Shown: positions 1 through 9,553, numbered from the stretch's first letter. The stretch is 61,431 bases of DNA from Lysobacter sp. (GCA_011526085.1 WYBC01000046.1:1-61431), one strand, 5' to 3'. Numbers and translations: made by a program. The notes: generated by a model from the letters alone, not told the origin.

Positions 1-657
1 CTGGCGAAGGCGCTGGAACACCCGGCGCGGCCGCTGCTGGCGATCGTCGCCGGCAGCAAGGTCAGCACCAAGCTCGAACTGCTGTCGTCGCTGGTGTCGA
101 AGGTCGACCAGTTGATCGTCGGCGGCGGCATCGCCAACACCTTCATCGCGGCGATGGGGTACGGCGTCGGCAAATCGCTGGTCGAGAACGACCTGCTCGA
201 GACCGCCCGGCAGATCATCGCCGATGCGAAGGCGCGTGGCGCCGACATCCCGATTCCGACCGATGTCGTGGTCGCGCCGGCGTTCGCGGCCGATGCGCCC
301 GCCACGATCAAGGCCGTCGATGCGGTCACCGCCGACGACATGATCCTCGACATCGGCCCGCAGACCGCCGCGCGCTATGCCGAACTGATCAAGGCCGCCG
401 GCACCGTGGTCTGGAACGGCCCGGTCGGCGTGTTCGAGTTCGACGCTTTCGGCAAGGGCACCGAAACCCTGGCCCGCGCCATCGCCGACAGCGCCGCGTT
501 CTCCATCGCCGGCGGCGGCGACACGCTCGCGGCGGTCGACAAGTACGGCATCGAGGCGGAGGTCTCCTACATCTCCACCGGCGGCGGCGCCTTCCTCGAA
601 TTCCTGGAAGGCAAGACCCTGCCGGCGGTGGCCGCGCTGCAGGCGCGCGGCGGCTGA
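1..657 (+). CDS. pgk: Phosphoglycerate kinase, C-terminal part (5' end outside window)
   Basis: Catalyses the ATP-generating transfer of phosphate from 1,3-bisphosphoglycerate to ADP in glycolysis (cytosolic). The frame is open from base 1 and ends at TGA 655-657, giving about 218 residues, roughly the C-terminal half of the usual ~390-residue enzyme. This half is the nucleotide-binding domain: the '[10 protein letters not shown]' segment and the '[13 protein letters not shown]' loop are hallmarks of the family. It is the first of three glycolytic genes in the window, with pyk at 7787 and class I aldolase at 13367, all on the same strand but separated by unrelated genes. Identification is secure; only the truncation by the window edge limits it. 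Confidence 0.97.
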   Translation: MAKALEHPARPLLAIVAGSKVSTKLELLSSLVSKVDQLIVGGGIANTFIAAMGYGVGKSLVENDLLETARQIIADAKARGADIPIPTDVVVAPAFAADAPATIKAVDAVTADDMILDIGPQTAARYAELIKAAGTVVWNGPVGVFEFDAFGKGTETLARAIADSAAFSIAGGGDTLAAVDKYGIEAEVSYISTGGGAFLEFLEGKTLPAVAALQARGG

Positions 658-972
658 CCGCGCCGAAGACGGCGGCGTACCGCGGCGCTGTGCGCTGCAG
701 GATGCGGGACGCCGGCGGGCGTGCTATATCCCTGCGCGCCCCGCGCGTTTCGCGACGCCACGGGCCGGCCGCGTCCCGCGGCCGCCGCGTGCGTTCATCG
801 ACGGACGGTTCGGTCGAGCGGGATCCGACCGCAACCCCTGATCGCGTCCTGTCCGGATGCGATCGTCCGATCGGGCCCGCGGGGCATTCTCCGGCGCACG
901 TCGTGCAGCGTGCGCCGCATTCACGGTCCGGTGATTCCATCCGCCCTGTCGATTCCATCCATGGAGAAATGC
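658..972. other. Intergenic stretch with no gene seen
   Basis: About 315 bases between pgk and the secreted protease. Frames run open here only because of the high GC content. I see no convincing promoter hexamer pair, no strong terminator and no RNA gene. The ribosome binding site of the downstream gene lies at its right end. Confidence 0.5.
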
Positions 973-1947
973 ATGAATATCGAGAAATCCTCCGCCCGGC
1001 GTTCCCGCAAGCGCGCCGCGCTCGCCTTCGTCCTGCTTTCCGCGATCGCCGCCGTCAGCCTGCCCGCCGCCGCCCGCCAGGGCCCGAAGCCCGCGTTCGA
1101 AGAGCGCGGCAGCCTGTCCCAGGCGCGGCCGCCGGTCGAAGCCCGCGGCAACTGGATGCACGAATACGTGCAGTTGCGCCTGGCCGCGCAGAACCTGAGG
1201 TACGCCATCGGGCCGATGACCGAGTACGAGATGCAGCAGACGATCACGCCGAAGATCGTCGGCGGCACCGTCGCCGGCGCCAACGACAATCCCTTCCAGG
1301 TCGGTCTGCTGAGCAAGAGCGTCGCCAACAACTTCGACGCCCAGTTCTGCGGCGGCACCCTGGTCAAGGCGAACGTGATCGTCACCGCGGCGCACTGCAG
1401 CGATTTCGTCACCGCCGGTCAGGTGCAGGTGCTCACCGGTACCCGCAACCTCGACGGTACCGGCACCCGCCGCGACGTGGTCAGCATCGCGATCCACCCG
1501 AACTGGAATCCGAACACCTTCGACTACGACGTGGCGGTGTGGACCCTGTCGTCCTCCACCAGCGGCATTCCGTTCGCCTCGCTGGCCAGCGCCGATCCGG
1601 CGGTCGGCACCAACCTGCTGGTGACCGGCTGGGGCGCGCTGACCGAGGGCGGCAGCTTCCCGATCGATCTGCGCAAGGCGACCGTGCCGCTGGTGAGCGC
1701 CACCAACTGCAACGACCGCAACTCTTACCGCGGCGCGATCACGGCGCGCATGATCTGCGCCGGTTTCGACAACGGCGGCGTCGACAGCTGCCAGGGCGAC
1801 TCCGGCGGCCCCTTGACCCAGGGCAGCGTGCTCACCGGCATCGTCAGCTGGGGCAATGGTTGCGCCCGCCGCAACAAGTTCGGCGTGTACAGCCGCGTCT
1901 CCAACGCCTCGATCCGCAGTTTCATCGTCGCGCAGGCGGGGCTTTGA
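973..1947 (+). CDS. Secreted trypsin-like serine protease (S1 family)
   Basis: A 324-residue predicted extracellular or periplasmic endopeptidase. The N-terminus is a basic stretch followed by a hydrophobic core ending near 'PAAA', a Sec signal peptide, then a ~65-residue propeptide-like segment. The mature domain appears to begin at 'IVGGT', the classical trypsin activation site. The triad is visible: H141 in 'TAAHC', D186 in 'DYDVAV' and S277 in 'GDSGGP', with paired cysteines around them. ATG 973 is chosen over ATG 961 because GGAGAA (963-968) sits 4 bases before it. A strong terminator follows at 2022-2054. Such secreted S1 proteases are common in predatory or lytic Lysobacter relatives. 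The substrate cannot be told from sequence. Confidence 0.93.
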   Translation: MNIEKSSARRSRKRAALAFVLLSAIAAVSLPAAARQGPKPAFEERGSLSQARPPVEARGNWMHEYVQLRLAAQNLRYAIGPMTEYEMQQTITPKIVGGTVAGANDNPFQVGLLSKSVANNFDAQFCGGTLVKANVIVTAAHCSDFVTAGQVQVLTGTRNLDGTGTRRDVVSIAIHPNWNPNTFDYDVAVWTLSSSTSGIPFASLASADPAVGTNLLVTGWGALTEGGSFPIDLRKATVPLVSATNCNDRNSYRGAITARMICAGFDNGGVDSCQGDSGGPLTQGSVLTGIVSWGNGCARRNKFGVYSRVSNASIRSFIVAQAGL

Positions 1948-2021
1948 CGCCGTAGCGCGATCGCCGCGGTCGCGATCGCGACCCGCGGCGGATCCTTCGG
2001 CCGATGCTTCGGCCGAGACCA

Positions 2022-2054
2022 GGCCCCCGCGTGTCGCGGGGGCCTTTCTTTTTT
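2022..2054 (+). terminator. Rho-independent terminator after the protease gene
   Basis: A perfect 10-bp GC-rich stem (2022-2031 with 2035-2044) closes a 3-base TGT loop and is followed by TTTCTTTTTT. It lies about 75 bases downstream of the protease stop codon and should end that transcript. Confidence 0.9.
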
Positions 2055-2152
2055 GCGGCATCGCGGCATCGCCACGCATCACGGAATTCGATGGCCGGAG
2101 CCGGTACGCTCGCGGTGCGGCGATGTCGCCGCGCAAGCGAAGGAGTGCAGAC

Positions 2153-2377
2153 ATGAAATCCCGTCGTGCAATGGTGTGGTCCGCCCTGGCGATCTCCCTG
2201 TTGTTGTCCGGCGCCGTGGGCGCCAATGGCGGCTGCCTGCAGGGCACCTGGCATTACTTCGATGCCGGCGGACGCCTGGTCGGCGAGCAGACCGTCGGCT
2301 GCGGCGAACTCGACGGCAGTTGGGGCAGTGCGACCGCCAGCAAGACCTTCACCCAGGGCTGCGCCAGCAGCTTCTGA
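2153..2377 (+). CDS. Small exported protein (possibly DUF6289-like)
   Basis: A 74-residue protein with a clear signal peptide (basic 'MKSRR', hydrophobic core, cleavage near 'VGAN') and a ~50-residue mature part with three cysteines and several glycines. ATG 2153 is supported by AGGAG at 2141-2145, 7 bases upstream. The mature part (G..VGE..VGCGE..G.WG..T) resembles short Xanthomonadaceae secreted peptides grouped under DUF6289, but that match is from memory and unverified. Its function is unknown. It is a single gene bracketed by the upstream terminator and a downstream hairpin. Confidence 0.75.
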   Translation: MKSRRAMVWSALAISLLLSGAVGANGGCLQGTWHYFDAGGRLVGEQTVGCGELDGSWGSATASKTFTQGCASSF

Positions 2378-2396
2378 TCCCGATCGTGCGGCAGCT

Positions 2397-2432
2397 CGCG
2401 TGAAGGCCCGGCGCAGTCCGGGCCTTCACGCG
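2397..2432 (+). terminator. Long perfect hairpin after the small exported protein
   Basis: A perfect 15-bp stem (2397-2411 with 2418-2432) around a 6-base loop, 19 bases beyond the stop codon. It lacks a T-run, so it could be a transcript-stabilising 3' hairpin or a weak terminator rather than a classical intrinsic terminator. Confidence 0.6.
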
Positions 2433-2505
2433 ATACGATGCCGCGGCGCCCGATGCGCTTTCCTCCGATGTTCGGTCCCCTCCGCACGCCGCGCCCGATG
2501 CCCGC

Positions 2506-3159
2506 ATGAAGACACTGTTTTTCGACCTCGACGGCACCCTGATCGACTCCGCCGTCGGCATCACCCGCTGCGTGGCCCATTCGCTGGAACGCATGGGGCA
2601 CCCGGGACTGGGCGATGCGGAACTGCGGCGCTGGATCGGCCCGGCGCTGCGGGTCAGTTACGGCCAACTGTTCGACGCGCCGGCCGACATCGAGCGCGCG
2701 GTCGAGCTGTATCGCGAACGCTTCGAGATCGAAGGCTGGCGCGAACACACGATCTACGACGGCATCGGCGAGGTCGTCGAAGCCGCGCATGCCGCCGGCT
2801 GGCGGCTGGCGGTGGTCACCGCCAAGAACGAGCCGCACGCCCGCAAGATCGTCGACACCCTGCCGTTCGGCGGGCGCTTCCGCGATGTCGTGGGCGCGAC
2901 CCCGGACGGCCGGCTGAGCCACAAGCCGGAACTCATCGCCGAGGCGCTGGCGCGGTTCGGCATCGATGCTGACCGCGCCGCCGCGTCGTGCACCATGATC
3001 GGCGATCGCCACATGGACATCGAGGGCGCCGTGCATCACCGCATGCGCGGGATCGGCGTGCTCTGGGGCTTCGGCGACGAGGCCGAACTGCGAGACGCCG
3101 GCGCGCATGCCCTGGCGCGCACCCCCGCCGACCTCACGACGCTGTTCGCGCAGGGCTGA
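2506..3159 (+). CDS. HAD-superfamily hydrolase, phosphoglycolate-phosphatase type
   Basis: A 217-residue haloacid-dehalogenase-fold phosphatase. Motif I is at the N-terminus, with nucleophile D7 and acid/base D9 in 'FFDLDGT'. Motif II is the 'VVTAKN' threonine, motif III the lysine of 'SHKPELI', and motif IV 'MIGDRHMDI'. The inserted alpha-helical cap fits the Gph/PpaX subgroup that hydrolyses phosphoglycolate or pyrophosphate. The substrate is inferred only; nucleotide or sugar phosphates are equally possible. It stands alone between two hairpins and the DUF3857 gene. Confidence 0.88.
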   Translation: MKTLFFDLDGTLIDSAVGITRCVAHSLERMGHPGLGDAELRRWIGPALRVSYGQLFDAPADIERAVELYRERFEIEGWREHTIYDGIGEVVEAAHAAGWRLAVVTAKNEPHARKIVDTLPFGGRFRDVVGATPDGRLSHKPELIAEALARFGIDADRAAASCTMIGDRHMDIEGAVHHRMRGIGVLWGFGDEAELRDAGAHALARTPADLTTLFAQG

Positions 3160-3267
3160 GGCGGGCCGCGACCAGGGCTGGGCCGACGCCCGATCAGGCC
3201 CGGGACGTGACGGAATTCGCGTTTTTCGGTGTAGCCTTTCCCCGGTCAGGGGAAACGAGAGTCGGCG

Positions 3268-5307
3268 ATGAAACATCTGTGGTGTGCGGTGCTGCTGCTC
3301 GCGGCGTCGGTGTCCGAAGCGGCGACGCTGGAACACGTCCGCGGCGATCTGCGGTTCTCGACGGGCGACGCCCCGGCGTTCGTGGTCCGGCGCGAACTGC
3401 CGGCGCGCTGGGACGCGGATGCGCCCGGCGCCGACGACCGCCGCTGGCGCTACTGGCTGTACGACGTGCAGTCCGACCGCCGGGGCGGTCGCGACCAGAC
3501 CTACATCGAACACGTGTTCGAGCCGAAGTCGCCGTCGCTGATCGGCGAGGCAGGACGCTTCCAGATCAATTTCAACCCCGAATTTCAGACCATGGCGATC
3601 CACCGCGTCGAGCTGCTGCGCGACGGCAAGTGGCAGAACCGCCTGTCGCCGGAACGCATCTCGCTGGCGCGCCGCGAAAGCGAATTCGAGCAGGACCTCA
3701 CCGACGGCAGCGTGACCGCGCTCATCGTGCTGGACGACGTGCGCGTGGACGACGTGGTGCGCATCAGCTACAGCACCATCGGCAGCAATCCGATCCTCAC
3801 CGGCCAGATCGCCGACTGGATCACGCTGTCGTGGCGCAACCCGACCCTGCGCAGCGGCCTGCGCGTGCTGTACGACCCGGGCACGAAGTTCCGCGTGCAT
3901 CGCGAGAACACCGCGATCGAGCCGCAGGTCCGGCGCGGCGCCGACGCGGTCGAAGTGCAGGTCCAGGCGCGGGCGCTGCCGGCGACGGTGTTCGAGGACA
4001 GTTATCCGGCGTGGTACCAACCCTATCCGGTGGTGCAGATCGCGCCGGAGCGCGACTGGGCCGACGTGGTGACGTGGGCGCTGCCACTGTACCCGCGGCA
4101 TACCGCGCCGTTCGACGACGATCTCGAGCGCAGGCTGGCGCAATGGAAGGCGTTGCCCGATCCGCAGGCGCGGCTCACCGCGGCGCTGCGCGCGGTGCAG
4201 AACGACGTGCGCTATTTCGGCATCGAGATCGGCGACAACAGCCATCGCCCGAATCCGCCGGACCTGGTCTGGCGCCGTCGCTACGGCGACTGCAAGGACA
4301 AGACCTATCTGCTGGCCACGCTGCTGAACCGGATGGGCATCGAAGCGGTGCCGGCGCTGGTCGCCACCGACCGCGGCCGGGCGATCGGGGAGTTCGTGCC
4401 CAGCGCGTCGAGTTTCAATCACGTGATCGTGCGCGCGCGCATCGGCGGCGAAACGGTGTGGGTCGATCCCACCATCGCCCAGCAGGGCGGCGATCCGCGG
4501 CGTTTCGATCTCGGCGACTACGGCATGGCGCTGCCGGTGGCCGAAGGCGTGGCCGCGCTGCAGACCATCGAGCGCCCGCGCGAAGCCAATTCCGGCGTCG
4601 AGGTGAAGGAGCGGTTCGCGCCGAACCCCGACGGCCGCGAGGTCGCGTTCGAGGTCGAGACGCTGTACACCGGCGCATCGGCCGACTACCAGCGCCGCAA
4701 CACCCTCAGCGAGCGCGGCGAGGAACTCGCGCGCCGTTATTCCGAGTACTACCGCAAGCGCTATGGCGAGGTGGAAGCGCTGGGCGAACCGGTGATCGAG
4801 GACGATCCCGAGCGCAACCGGCTGCGCATCCGCGAACGCTATCGGCTGAAATCGCCGTTCGCGAACGAAACCGGCGGCGTGCGCGCGCTCGAGGTCTATG
4901 CCGAGGCGCTGCAGACCGCCAGCACCCTGCCGACGGCGCTGGATCGCAAGGGCCCGCTGGGCTACGCGCCGCGCGGGCGTTACCGCCATGAAGTCACGGT
5001 GCAGTTGCCGGAACGCTGGAAACCGACCTTCGTCGAGGAGCGCATCGACCGCACCTCGCACGCCTTCGGATTCCAGCGCAAGGTCGAGCTGGGCGAGCGT
5101 TCGGTGCGGCTGGTCTACGAAATGAACGTCGAGCGCAATGAACTCCCGCCCGAGCGGGTCGCCGCGCATCTGCAGGAACTGCGCAAGGTGCAGGACGAAC
5201 TGTCCGCGAACCTGCGCTTCGCGATTCCGGCCACGCTGGACGCGCGCCAGCGCGAAGACCGCCTGCGCGACCTGCTGCGCGACGTGATGCAGGGGGACGG
5301 CAAGTGA
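3268..5307 (+). CDS. Exported DUF3857 / transglutaminase-like domain protein
   Basis: A 679-residue protein with an N-terminal signal peptide (cleavage near 'SEAA'). An N-terminal beta-rich DUF3857-like half is followed by a transglutaminase-like papain-fold domain with a complete putative triad: C342 in 'GDCKDK', H385 in 'FNHVIV' and D400 in 'VWVDPT'. The C-terminal ~250 residues are a further beta-rich region. DUF3857/transglutaminase proteins are periplasmic or surface-exposed and of mostly unknown role. The next gene begins at the stop codon of this one (TGATG arrangement), so the two are probably translationally coupled and act together. A peptidase or peptide-crosslinking activity is possible but not shown. 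Confidence 0.88.
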   Translation: MKHLWCAVLLLAASVSEAATLEHVRGDLRFSTGDAPAFVVRRELPARWDADAPGADDRRWRYWLYDVQSDRRGGRDQTYIEHVFEPKSPSLIGEAGRFQINFNPEFQTMAIHRVELLRDGKWQNRLSPERISLARRESEFEQDLTDGSVTALIVLDDVRVDDVVRISYSTIGSNPILTGQIADWITLSWRNPTLRSGLRVLYDPGTKFRVHRENTAIEPQVRRGADAVEVQVQARALPATVFEDSYPAWYQPYPVVQIAPERDWADVVTWALPLYPRHTAPFDDDLERRLAQWKALPDPQARLTAALRAVQNDVRYFGIEIGDNSHRPNPPDLVWRRRYGDCKDKTYLLATLLNRMGIEAVPALVATDRGRAIGEFVPSASSFNHVIVRARIGGETVWVDPTIAQQGGDPRRFDLGDYGMALPVAEGVAALQTIERPREANSGVEVKERFAPNPDGREVAFEVETLYTGASADYQRRNTLSERGEELARRYSEYYRKRYGEVEALGEPVIEDDPERNRLRIRERYRLKSPFANETGGVRALEVYAEALQTASTLPTALDRKGPLGYAPRGRYRHEVTVQLPERWKPTFVEERIDRTSHAFGFQRKVELGERSVRLVYEMNVERNELPPERVAAHLQELRKVQDELSANLRFAIPATLDARQREDRLRDLLRDVMQGDGK

Positions 5308-7649
5308 TGCGGCGCACCCGATCGCTGGTGCCGGTGTCCGTGTCGCTGCTCGCGTCGATCTTCGCGCTGCTGTGCCTCGCGCCCGCCACCGTCGCCGCGG
5401 TCGACCCCGTCGACAAGGGCAAGAGCGCCGCGCGCAAGCCGGCGCCGGCCATCGCCACGTCCGAGGAGGTCGCGGCCGATCCGGCCGGGGTGTGGGCGCG
5501 ATTCATGAAAGAGGCCGACATCGAGACCGCATTCGACGCCTTCGATGTGCTCGACGCGATCGGCGCCACCGCCGATGGCGTCGATGCCGCCCTCTGTCGC
5601 GACCAGGCCGCGGCCCTGCGCGATGCGGTGAAGGTGGCGCCGGTCAGCATCGCGGTGCACCGCGAAGCGCTGCGCTGCGCCGAGGCGACCGGCGACGGCG
5701 CCACCGCGGAGCGCGAAACCGCGGCGCTGGCGGCGCTGTCGAAGCACGCGCTGGCCGGCGCGGGCGGCAACGCCTGGCAGGCGCCGATCCGGGTGCTGTC
5801 GCCGCGCGACGTGTACCAGCTGCTCGCGCTGCTGGGCTACGAATTCCGCTACGAGTATTACCGCGACGTCCATCCGGGGCGCCATTTCCCGCTGGTCGTG
5901 GCCGCATGGGACCCGGAGGCGAAGGTCGAACGTCATCTGTCGTTCGATTACGTCGACGCCACCGCCGGCATTTCCCGCAGCGACGACTACGCGGAATATC
6001 CGTTCCAGCGCCACGTGATGGCCGCCGCCTTCATGCAGGCGCAGGTGAAGGCCGGCGAGACCCTCGGCATCGACCTCCAGGCGATGCGCAATGCCTTCTC
6101 CACCGACGATCCGGCGGCGCGACGCGATGCGCTGCGCGAGGGCGCCAATCGCGGCGGCATGCTCTCGCTCAGCGGCTGGTTGTCGCTGTGCAGCAGTTGG
6201 GACAACCGCGACTGCAGTGACGGTCTGATCGACGCGCTGCTGCCGCTGGCCGAAAAAAAGCATGCGCTGCCGATGACCTTGCTGGCGACGGCCTACGCCA
6301 ACGGCATCGGCGTGAAACAGGATCTCAAGGCCGCGGCCACGCTGCTCGATGCCGCCGACAGGATCTGGTACGGCCAGGGCGCCAGCGTGCGTTTCGCCGC
6401 GGCCGACAGCCTGCTGCACGACAACCGCAACACCGCGTTCGCGCTGGCGCGCCTGCGCAAGGCGGTCGCCGCGGGCAGCGCGGATGCGGAGATGCTGCTG
6501 GTCGCGGGGAAGCTGGCGACGGACGCCGTCCCGACGTTGAGCGACGCCGACATCGCGGTGCTGCAACGGCCGTCCAACAACGGCCAGGGCCTGGGGCAGG
6601 CGCTGCTGGGCGAGTATTTCGACAAGCGCGGCCTGCGCCAGCGCAGCGAGGAGGCCTTCCGCAAGGCGGCCGAGCTCGGCCATGCCGGCGCCCAGCGAGC
6701 GCAGGCGATGGAGGCGGTGCGCGACGGACAGCCGGCGCTGCGCTGGCGGGTGATGCTCGAATCTGCGGCGCAGGCCGGCGACAACTTCGCCATGCGCATC
6801 CTCGCCCTGGAAGCGATGCAGCTCGGGCAATGGAAACGTGCCGACGGCTGGCTGCTGGCCGCGGTGGAAACCGGCGATCGCGATGCCAGCCAGGAACTGG
6901 CGACGGTGTACGCCAGCGGCGCCGACGGGCTCAGCGGCGATCTCGCCGATGCGGTCTCGATGTTCGAAACCCTCGCGGCGGGCGACGACGAGGCGTCCGC
7001 CAAGGCGCGCCGGAATCTCGCCAGGCTGGCGGTGGATGGCCGCGGCATGAAGCGCAACCGCCAGCGCGCCCGCGCCTGGCTGCAGACCGATGCGGACCGC
7101 GGCGATGTCGAATCGCAGACGCTGCTCGGCGCGCTGCTGCTGCGTACCGACAGCGACGGCGGCCCGATGGACGTGGACGCCGGCGAGCGCTGGCTGCAGA
7201 AAGCGGTGGCCGCCGGTTCCAACCGCGCGCGCAGCGAGTACGGCATGTGGCTGTACGCCAGCGATCCGCGCTCGCCGGAGCGCCGCCGCAACGGCATCGA
7301 GATCATGCGCAGGGCCGATCCGAAGGGCGACGATTACGTCGAGGTCGCCAACAATCTCGCCTGGCTGCTGTGCGTGTCCGCGCATGCGGATGTGCACGAT
7401 CCCGGCGCCGGCCTCGCCGTGGCGAAAACCGTCGAAGGCCGGGACGGCATCGGCTGGGGCGTCGTCGACACCGTCGCCGCCTGCTACGCCGCCAGCGGCG
7501 ATTTCGCGACCGCGCTGCGTCTGCAGCAGCGCGCCCTCGACGCCCTGCCGCGCGACGCCAACGGCAGGCCGCAGGGCAGTCCGGGCATTCCCCAGCGGCT
7601 GGCGCTGTACAGGGCGCGCAAGGCCTATCGGGAACCGGCGACGCCGTAA
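5307..7649 (+). CDS. Exported Sel1/TPR-like repeat protein
   Basis: About 780 residues with a signal peptide and many alpha-helical A/G-rich repeats. Sel1-like signatures recur, for example 'LLATAYANGIGVKQD' and 'ARRNLARLAVDGRGMKRN', with further degenerate helices between. Sel1/TPR solenoids are scaffolds for protein-protein contact. ATG 5307 overlaps the upstream stop; GTG 5304, one codon earlier, is an alternative. AGGGGGA at 5291-5297 could serve either. Coupling to the transglutaminase-like gene suggests a shared envelope function. No catalytic motif is visible. Confidence 0.82.
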   Translation: MRRTRSLVPVSVSLLASIFALLCLAPATVAAVDPVDKGKSAARKPAPAIATSEEVAADPAGVWARFMKEADIETAFDAFDVLDAIGATADGVDAALCRDQAAALRDAVKVAPVSIAVHREALRCAEATGDGATAERETAALAALSKHALAGAGGNAWQAPIRVLSPRDVYQLLALLGYEFRYEYYRDVHPGRHFPLVVAAWDPEAKVERHLSFDYVDATAGISRSDDYAEYPFQRHVMAAAFMQAQVKAGETLGIDLQAMRNAFSTDDPAARRDALREGANRGGMLSLSGWLSLCSSWDNRDCSDGLIDALLPLAEKKHALPMTLLATAYANGIGVKQDLKAAATLLDAADRIWYGQGASVRFAAADSLLHDNRNTAFALARLRKAVAAGSADAEMLLVAGKLATDAVPTLSDADIAVLQRPSNNGQGLGQALLGEYFDKRGLRQRSEEAFRKAAELGHAGAQRAQAMEAVRDGQPALRWRVMLESAAQAGDNFAMRILALEAMQLGQWKRADGWLLAAVETGDRDASQELATVYASGADGLSGDLADAVSMFETLAAGDDEASAKARRNLARLAVDGRGMKRNRQRARAWLQTDADRGDVESQTLLGALLLRTDSDGGPMDVDAGERWLQKAVAAGSNRARSEYGMWLYASDPRSPERRRNGIEIMRRADPKGDDYVEVANNLAWLLCVSAHADVHDPGAGLAVAKTVEGRDGIGWGVVDTVAACYAASGDFATALRLQQRALDALPRDANGRPQGSPGIPQRLALYRARKAYREPATP

Positions 7650-7786
7650 CCACTGCCGCGGCGGTCGATTCCGCGGCGGTCCGGCGGGCTGTGATCGTTT
7701 GCAGTCCGGGCCTGTCGCGGATGCGCGGGCATCGGCGTGATAGCGTTGTCGGCTCCGACGATCCACCGCCTGGACGCCACACGCCG

Positions 7787-9253
7787 ATGACCGAACAACG
7801 CCGCCGCACGAAAATCCTCGCCACGCTTGGCCCCGCCACCGACGCCCCGGGCGTGCTCGATGCGTTGCTGCGCGCGGGCGTGGACGTGGTCCGCCTGAAT
7901 TTCTCGCACGGCGATCCCTCCGGACAGATCGCGCGCGCCGACGCCGTGCGCGCGGCCGCGGCGCGGGTCGGGACCGAAGTCGGCATTCTCGTCGACCTGC
8001 CGGGCCCGAAGATCCGGATCGAGACCTTCGCGAACGGCAAGGTGAAACTGCTGGCCGGCGACACCTTCACCCTGATCGCCAGCGACGACGCGCCGCCCGG
8101 CGACGAAACCCAGGTCGGCGTGAGCTATCTCGGCCTGCCCGGCGACGTGACCCCCGGCGATGTACTGCTGCTCGACGACGGCGTGGTGCAGTTGCAGGTG
8201 ACCGCGGTCGAAGGCGAACGAATTGTCACCACCGTGCTCAACGACAGCGAGCTGTCGAATCGCAAGGGCCTGAACAAACTCGGTGGCGGCCTGTCGCTGG
8301 GCGCGCTGACCGAACGCGACCGCGAGCTGATCACGATCGCCGCCCAGCTCGGCGCCGATTTCATCGCGGTGAGTTTCTGCCGCAACGCCGAAGACATGAA
8401 CGAAGCCCGCCGCGTCGCCCGCGCCGCCGGCAGCGACGCCTGGCTGGTGGCCAAGGTCGAACGTGCCGAGGCGATCGAGAACCTGGTCGAGATCGTCGAC
8501 GCCAGCGACGTGGTGATGGTCGCCCGCGGCGATCTCGGCGTGGAGATCGGCGACGCCGAACTGCCGGGCCTGCAGAAGAAGATCATCCGCACCTCGCTGG
8601 AACGCAACAAGATCGTGATCACCGCGACCCAGATGCTGCAGTCGATGGTGAGCAGCCCGATCCCGACCCGCGCCGAAGTACTGGACGTGGCGAACGCGGT
8701 GATCGACGGCACCGACGCGGTGATGCTGTCGCAGGAAAGCGCGGCCGGCATGTATCCGGTCAAGGCGGTCGAAGCGATGGTGCGCATCTGCCTCGGCGCC
8801 GAACGCCAGTTCGAACACGATACCGATTTCGAGGATGCGCCGCGCAATCTCGAACGCGCCGATCAGGCCATCGCGATGGCCGCGATGTTCCTCACCGAGC
8901 ACATTGGCGTCGGCGCTATAGTGGCCATGACCGAATCCGGCGGCACCGCGCGCTTCCTGTCGCGCTTCCGCGGCAAGGCGCCGATCTTCGCCTTCGCCCG
9001 CCTCGGCGGCTCGCGCCGGCGCATGGCGATGATGCGCGACGTGTTCCCGATGGATTACGACAGCCGCGGCGAAACCCCGCGCCAGGCCGCGCGCGGCAGC
9101 ATCCGCAAGCTCGTCGACGCCAACCTGCTCGGCCCCGGCGATCGCGTGGTGTTCACCAGCGGCGAGCACATGGAAACCCACGGCGCCACCAACACGCTGC
9201 GCCTGTTGCAGGTGGGCGAGGACGGGACGGCGGAGGGGTTGGGGGAGTTGTAA
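7787..9253 (+). CDS. pyk: Pyruvate kinase
   Basis: Converts phosphoenolpyruvate and ADP to pyruvate and ATP. The 488-residue protein is full length for bacterial pyruvate kinase. It carries the N-terminal 'RRTKILATLGPAT' segment, 'VRLNFSHG', the catalytic 'LVAKVERAEAIEN' lysine region, the metal-binding 'MVARGDLGVE' loop and the 'TATQMLQSM' signature. The C-terminal allosteric domain is present. It is on the same strand as pgk and aldolase. The start at ATG 7787 begins exactly at the conserved N-terminus. Confidence 0.97.
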   Translation: MTEQRRRTKILATLGPATDAPGVLDALLRAGVDVVRLNFSHGDPSGQIARADAVRAAAARVGTEVGILVDLPGPKIRIETFANGKVKLLAGDTFTLIASDDAPPGDETQVGVSYLGLPGDVTPGDVLLLDDGVVQLQVTAVEGERIVTTVLNDSELSNRKGLNKLGGGLSLGALTERDRELITIAAQLGADFIAVSFCRNAEDMNEARRVARAAGSDAWLVAKVERAEAIENLVEIVDASDVVMVARGDLGVEIGDAELPGLQKKIIRTSLERNKIVITATQMLQSMVSSPIPTRAEVLDVANAVIDGTDAVMLSQESAAGMYPVKAVEAMVRICLGAERQFEHDTDFEDAPRNLERADQAIAMAAMFLTEHIGVGAIVAMTESGGTARFLSRFRGKAPIFAFARLGGSRRRMAMMRDVFPMDYDSRGETPRQAARGSIRKLVDANLLGPGDRVVFTSGEHMETHGATNTLRLLQVGEDGTAEGLGEL

Positions 9254-9417
9254 CGCGGACATTCTTCGGTGTCCGCATGGTATACCCGCGGCGCCGATCT
9301 CGACGGTGCTCCTGCCGTCGTCCCGGCGCAGGCCGGGACCCAGTTCTTCCTGCTGCCGATGCGGGTCGTGCTCGGTGTGCGGGTAAAGCCCGGAATCTTT
9401 TTCGCGCTGGAGCGCGA

Positions 9418-9454
9418 GTGACTTTCTTTGGCGAAAAGAAAGTCACCAAAGAAA
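9418..9454. repeat. Dispersed-type hairpin repeat with two alternative pairings
   Basis: A perfect 12-bp inverted repeat (9418-9429 with 9435-9446) around GGCGA is followed by CCAAAGAAA (9446-9454), which can instead pair with TTTCTTTGG (9423-9431). Two mutually exclusive hairpins can therefore form. I believe this 'GTGACTTTCTTTGG...' element recurs in Xanthomonadaceae genomes, but that is from memory and cannot be counted in one window. Confidence 0.6.
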
Positions 9455-9498
9455 CACTCAGGTCCAATTCAAATCTGCCTTCTGCAACATGGCCGGGA

Positions 9499-9553
9499 TT
9501 TTTCGACAAGGCGTCCATGCCTTGTCGAAAAACGGCGGACCTCCTGTCCGCCG
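9499..9553. repeat. Pair of adjacent perfect hairpins
   Basis: The first hairpin is a 14-bp perfect stem (9499-9512 with 9519-9532) and a 6-base loop, flanked by T5 and A5 so it could terminate transcription in either direction. The second follows directly: an 8-bp stem CGGCGGAC (9533-9540) with GTCCGCCG (9546-9553) around CTCCT. Together with the hairpin at 9418 these fill most of the 480-base gap between pyk and the SIR2-like gene, which otherwise holds no gene. Confidence 0.65.

Noticed and set aside
2254-5169. Minus-strand 971-codon open frame
   Set aside because: Antisense shadow of the HAD phosphatase and DUF3857 gene; no recognisable domains and arginine/histidine-rich composition typical of complement frames in GC-rich DNA.
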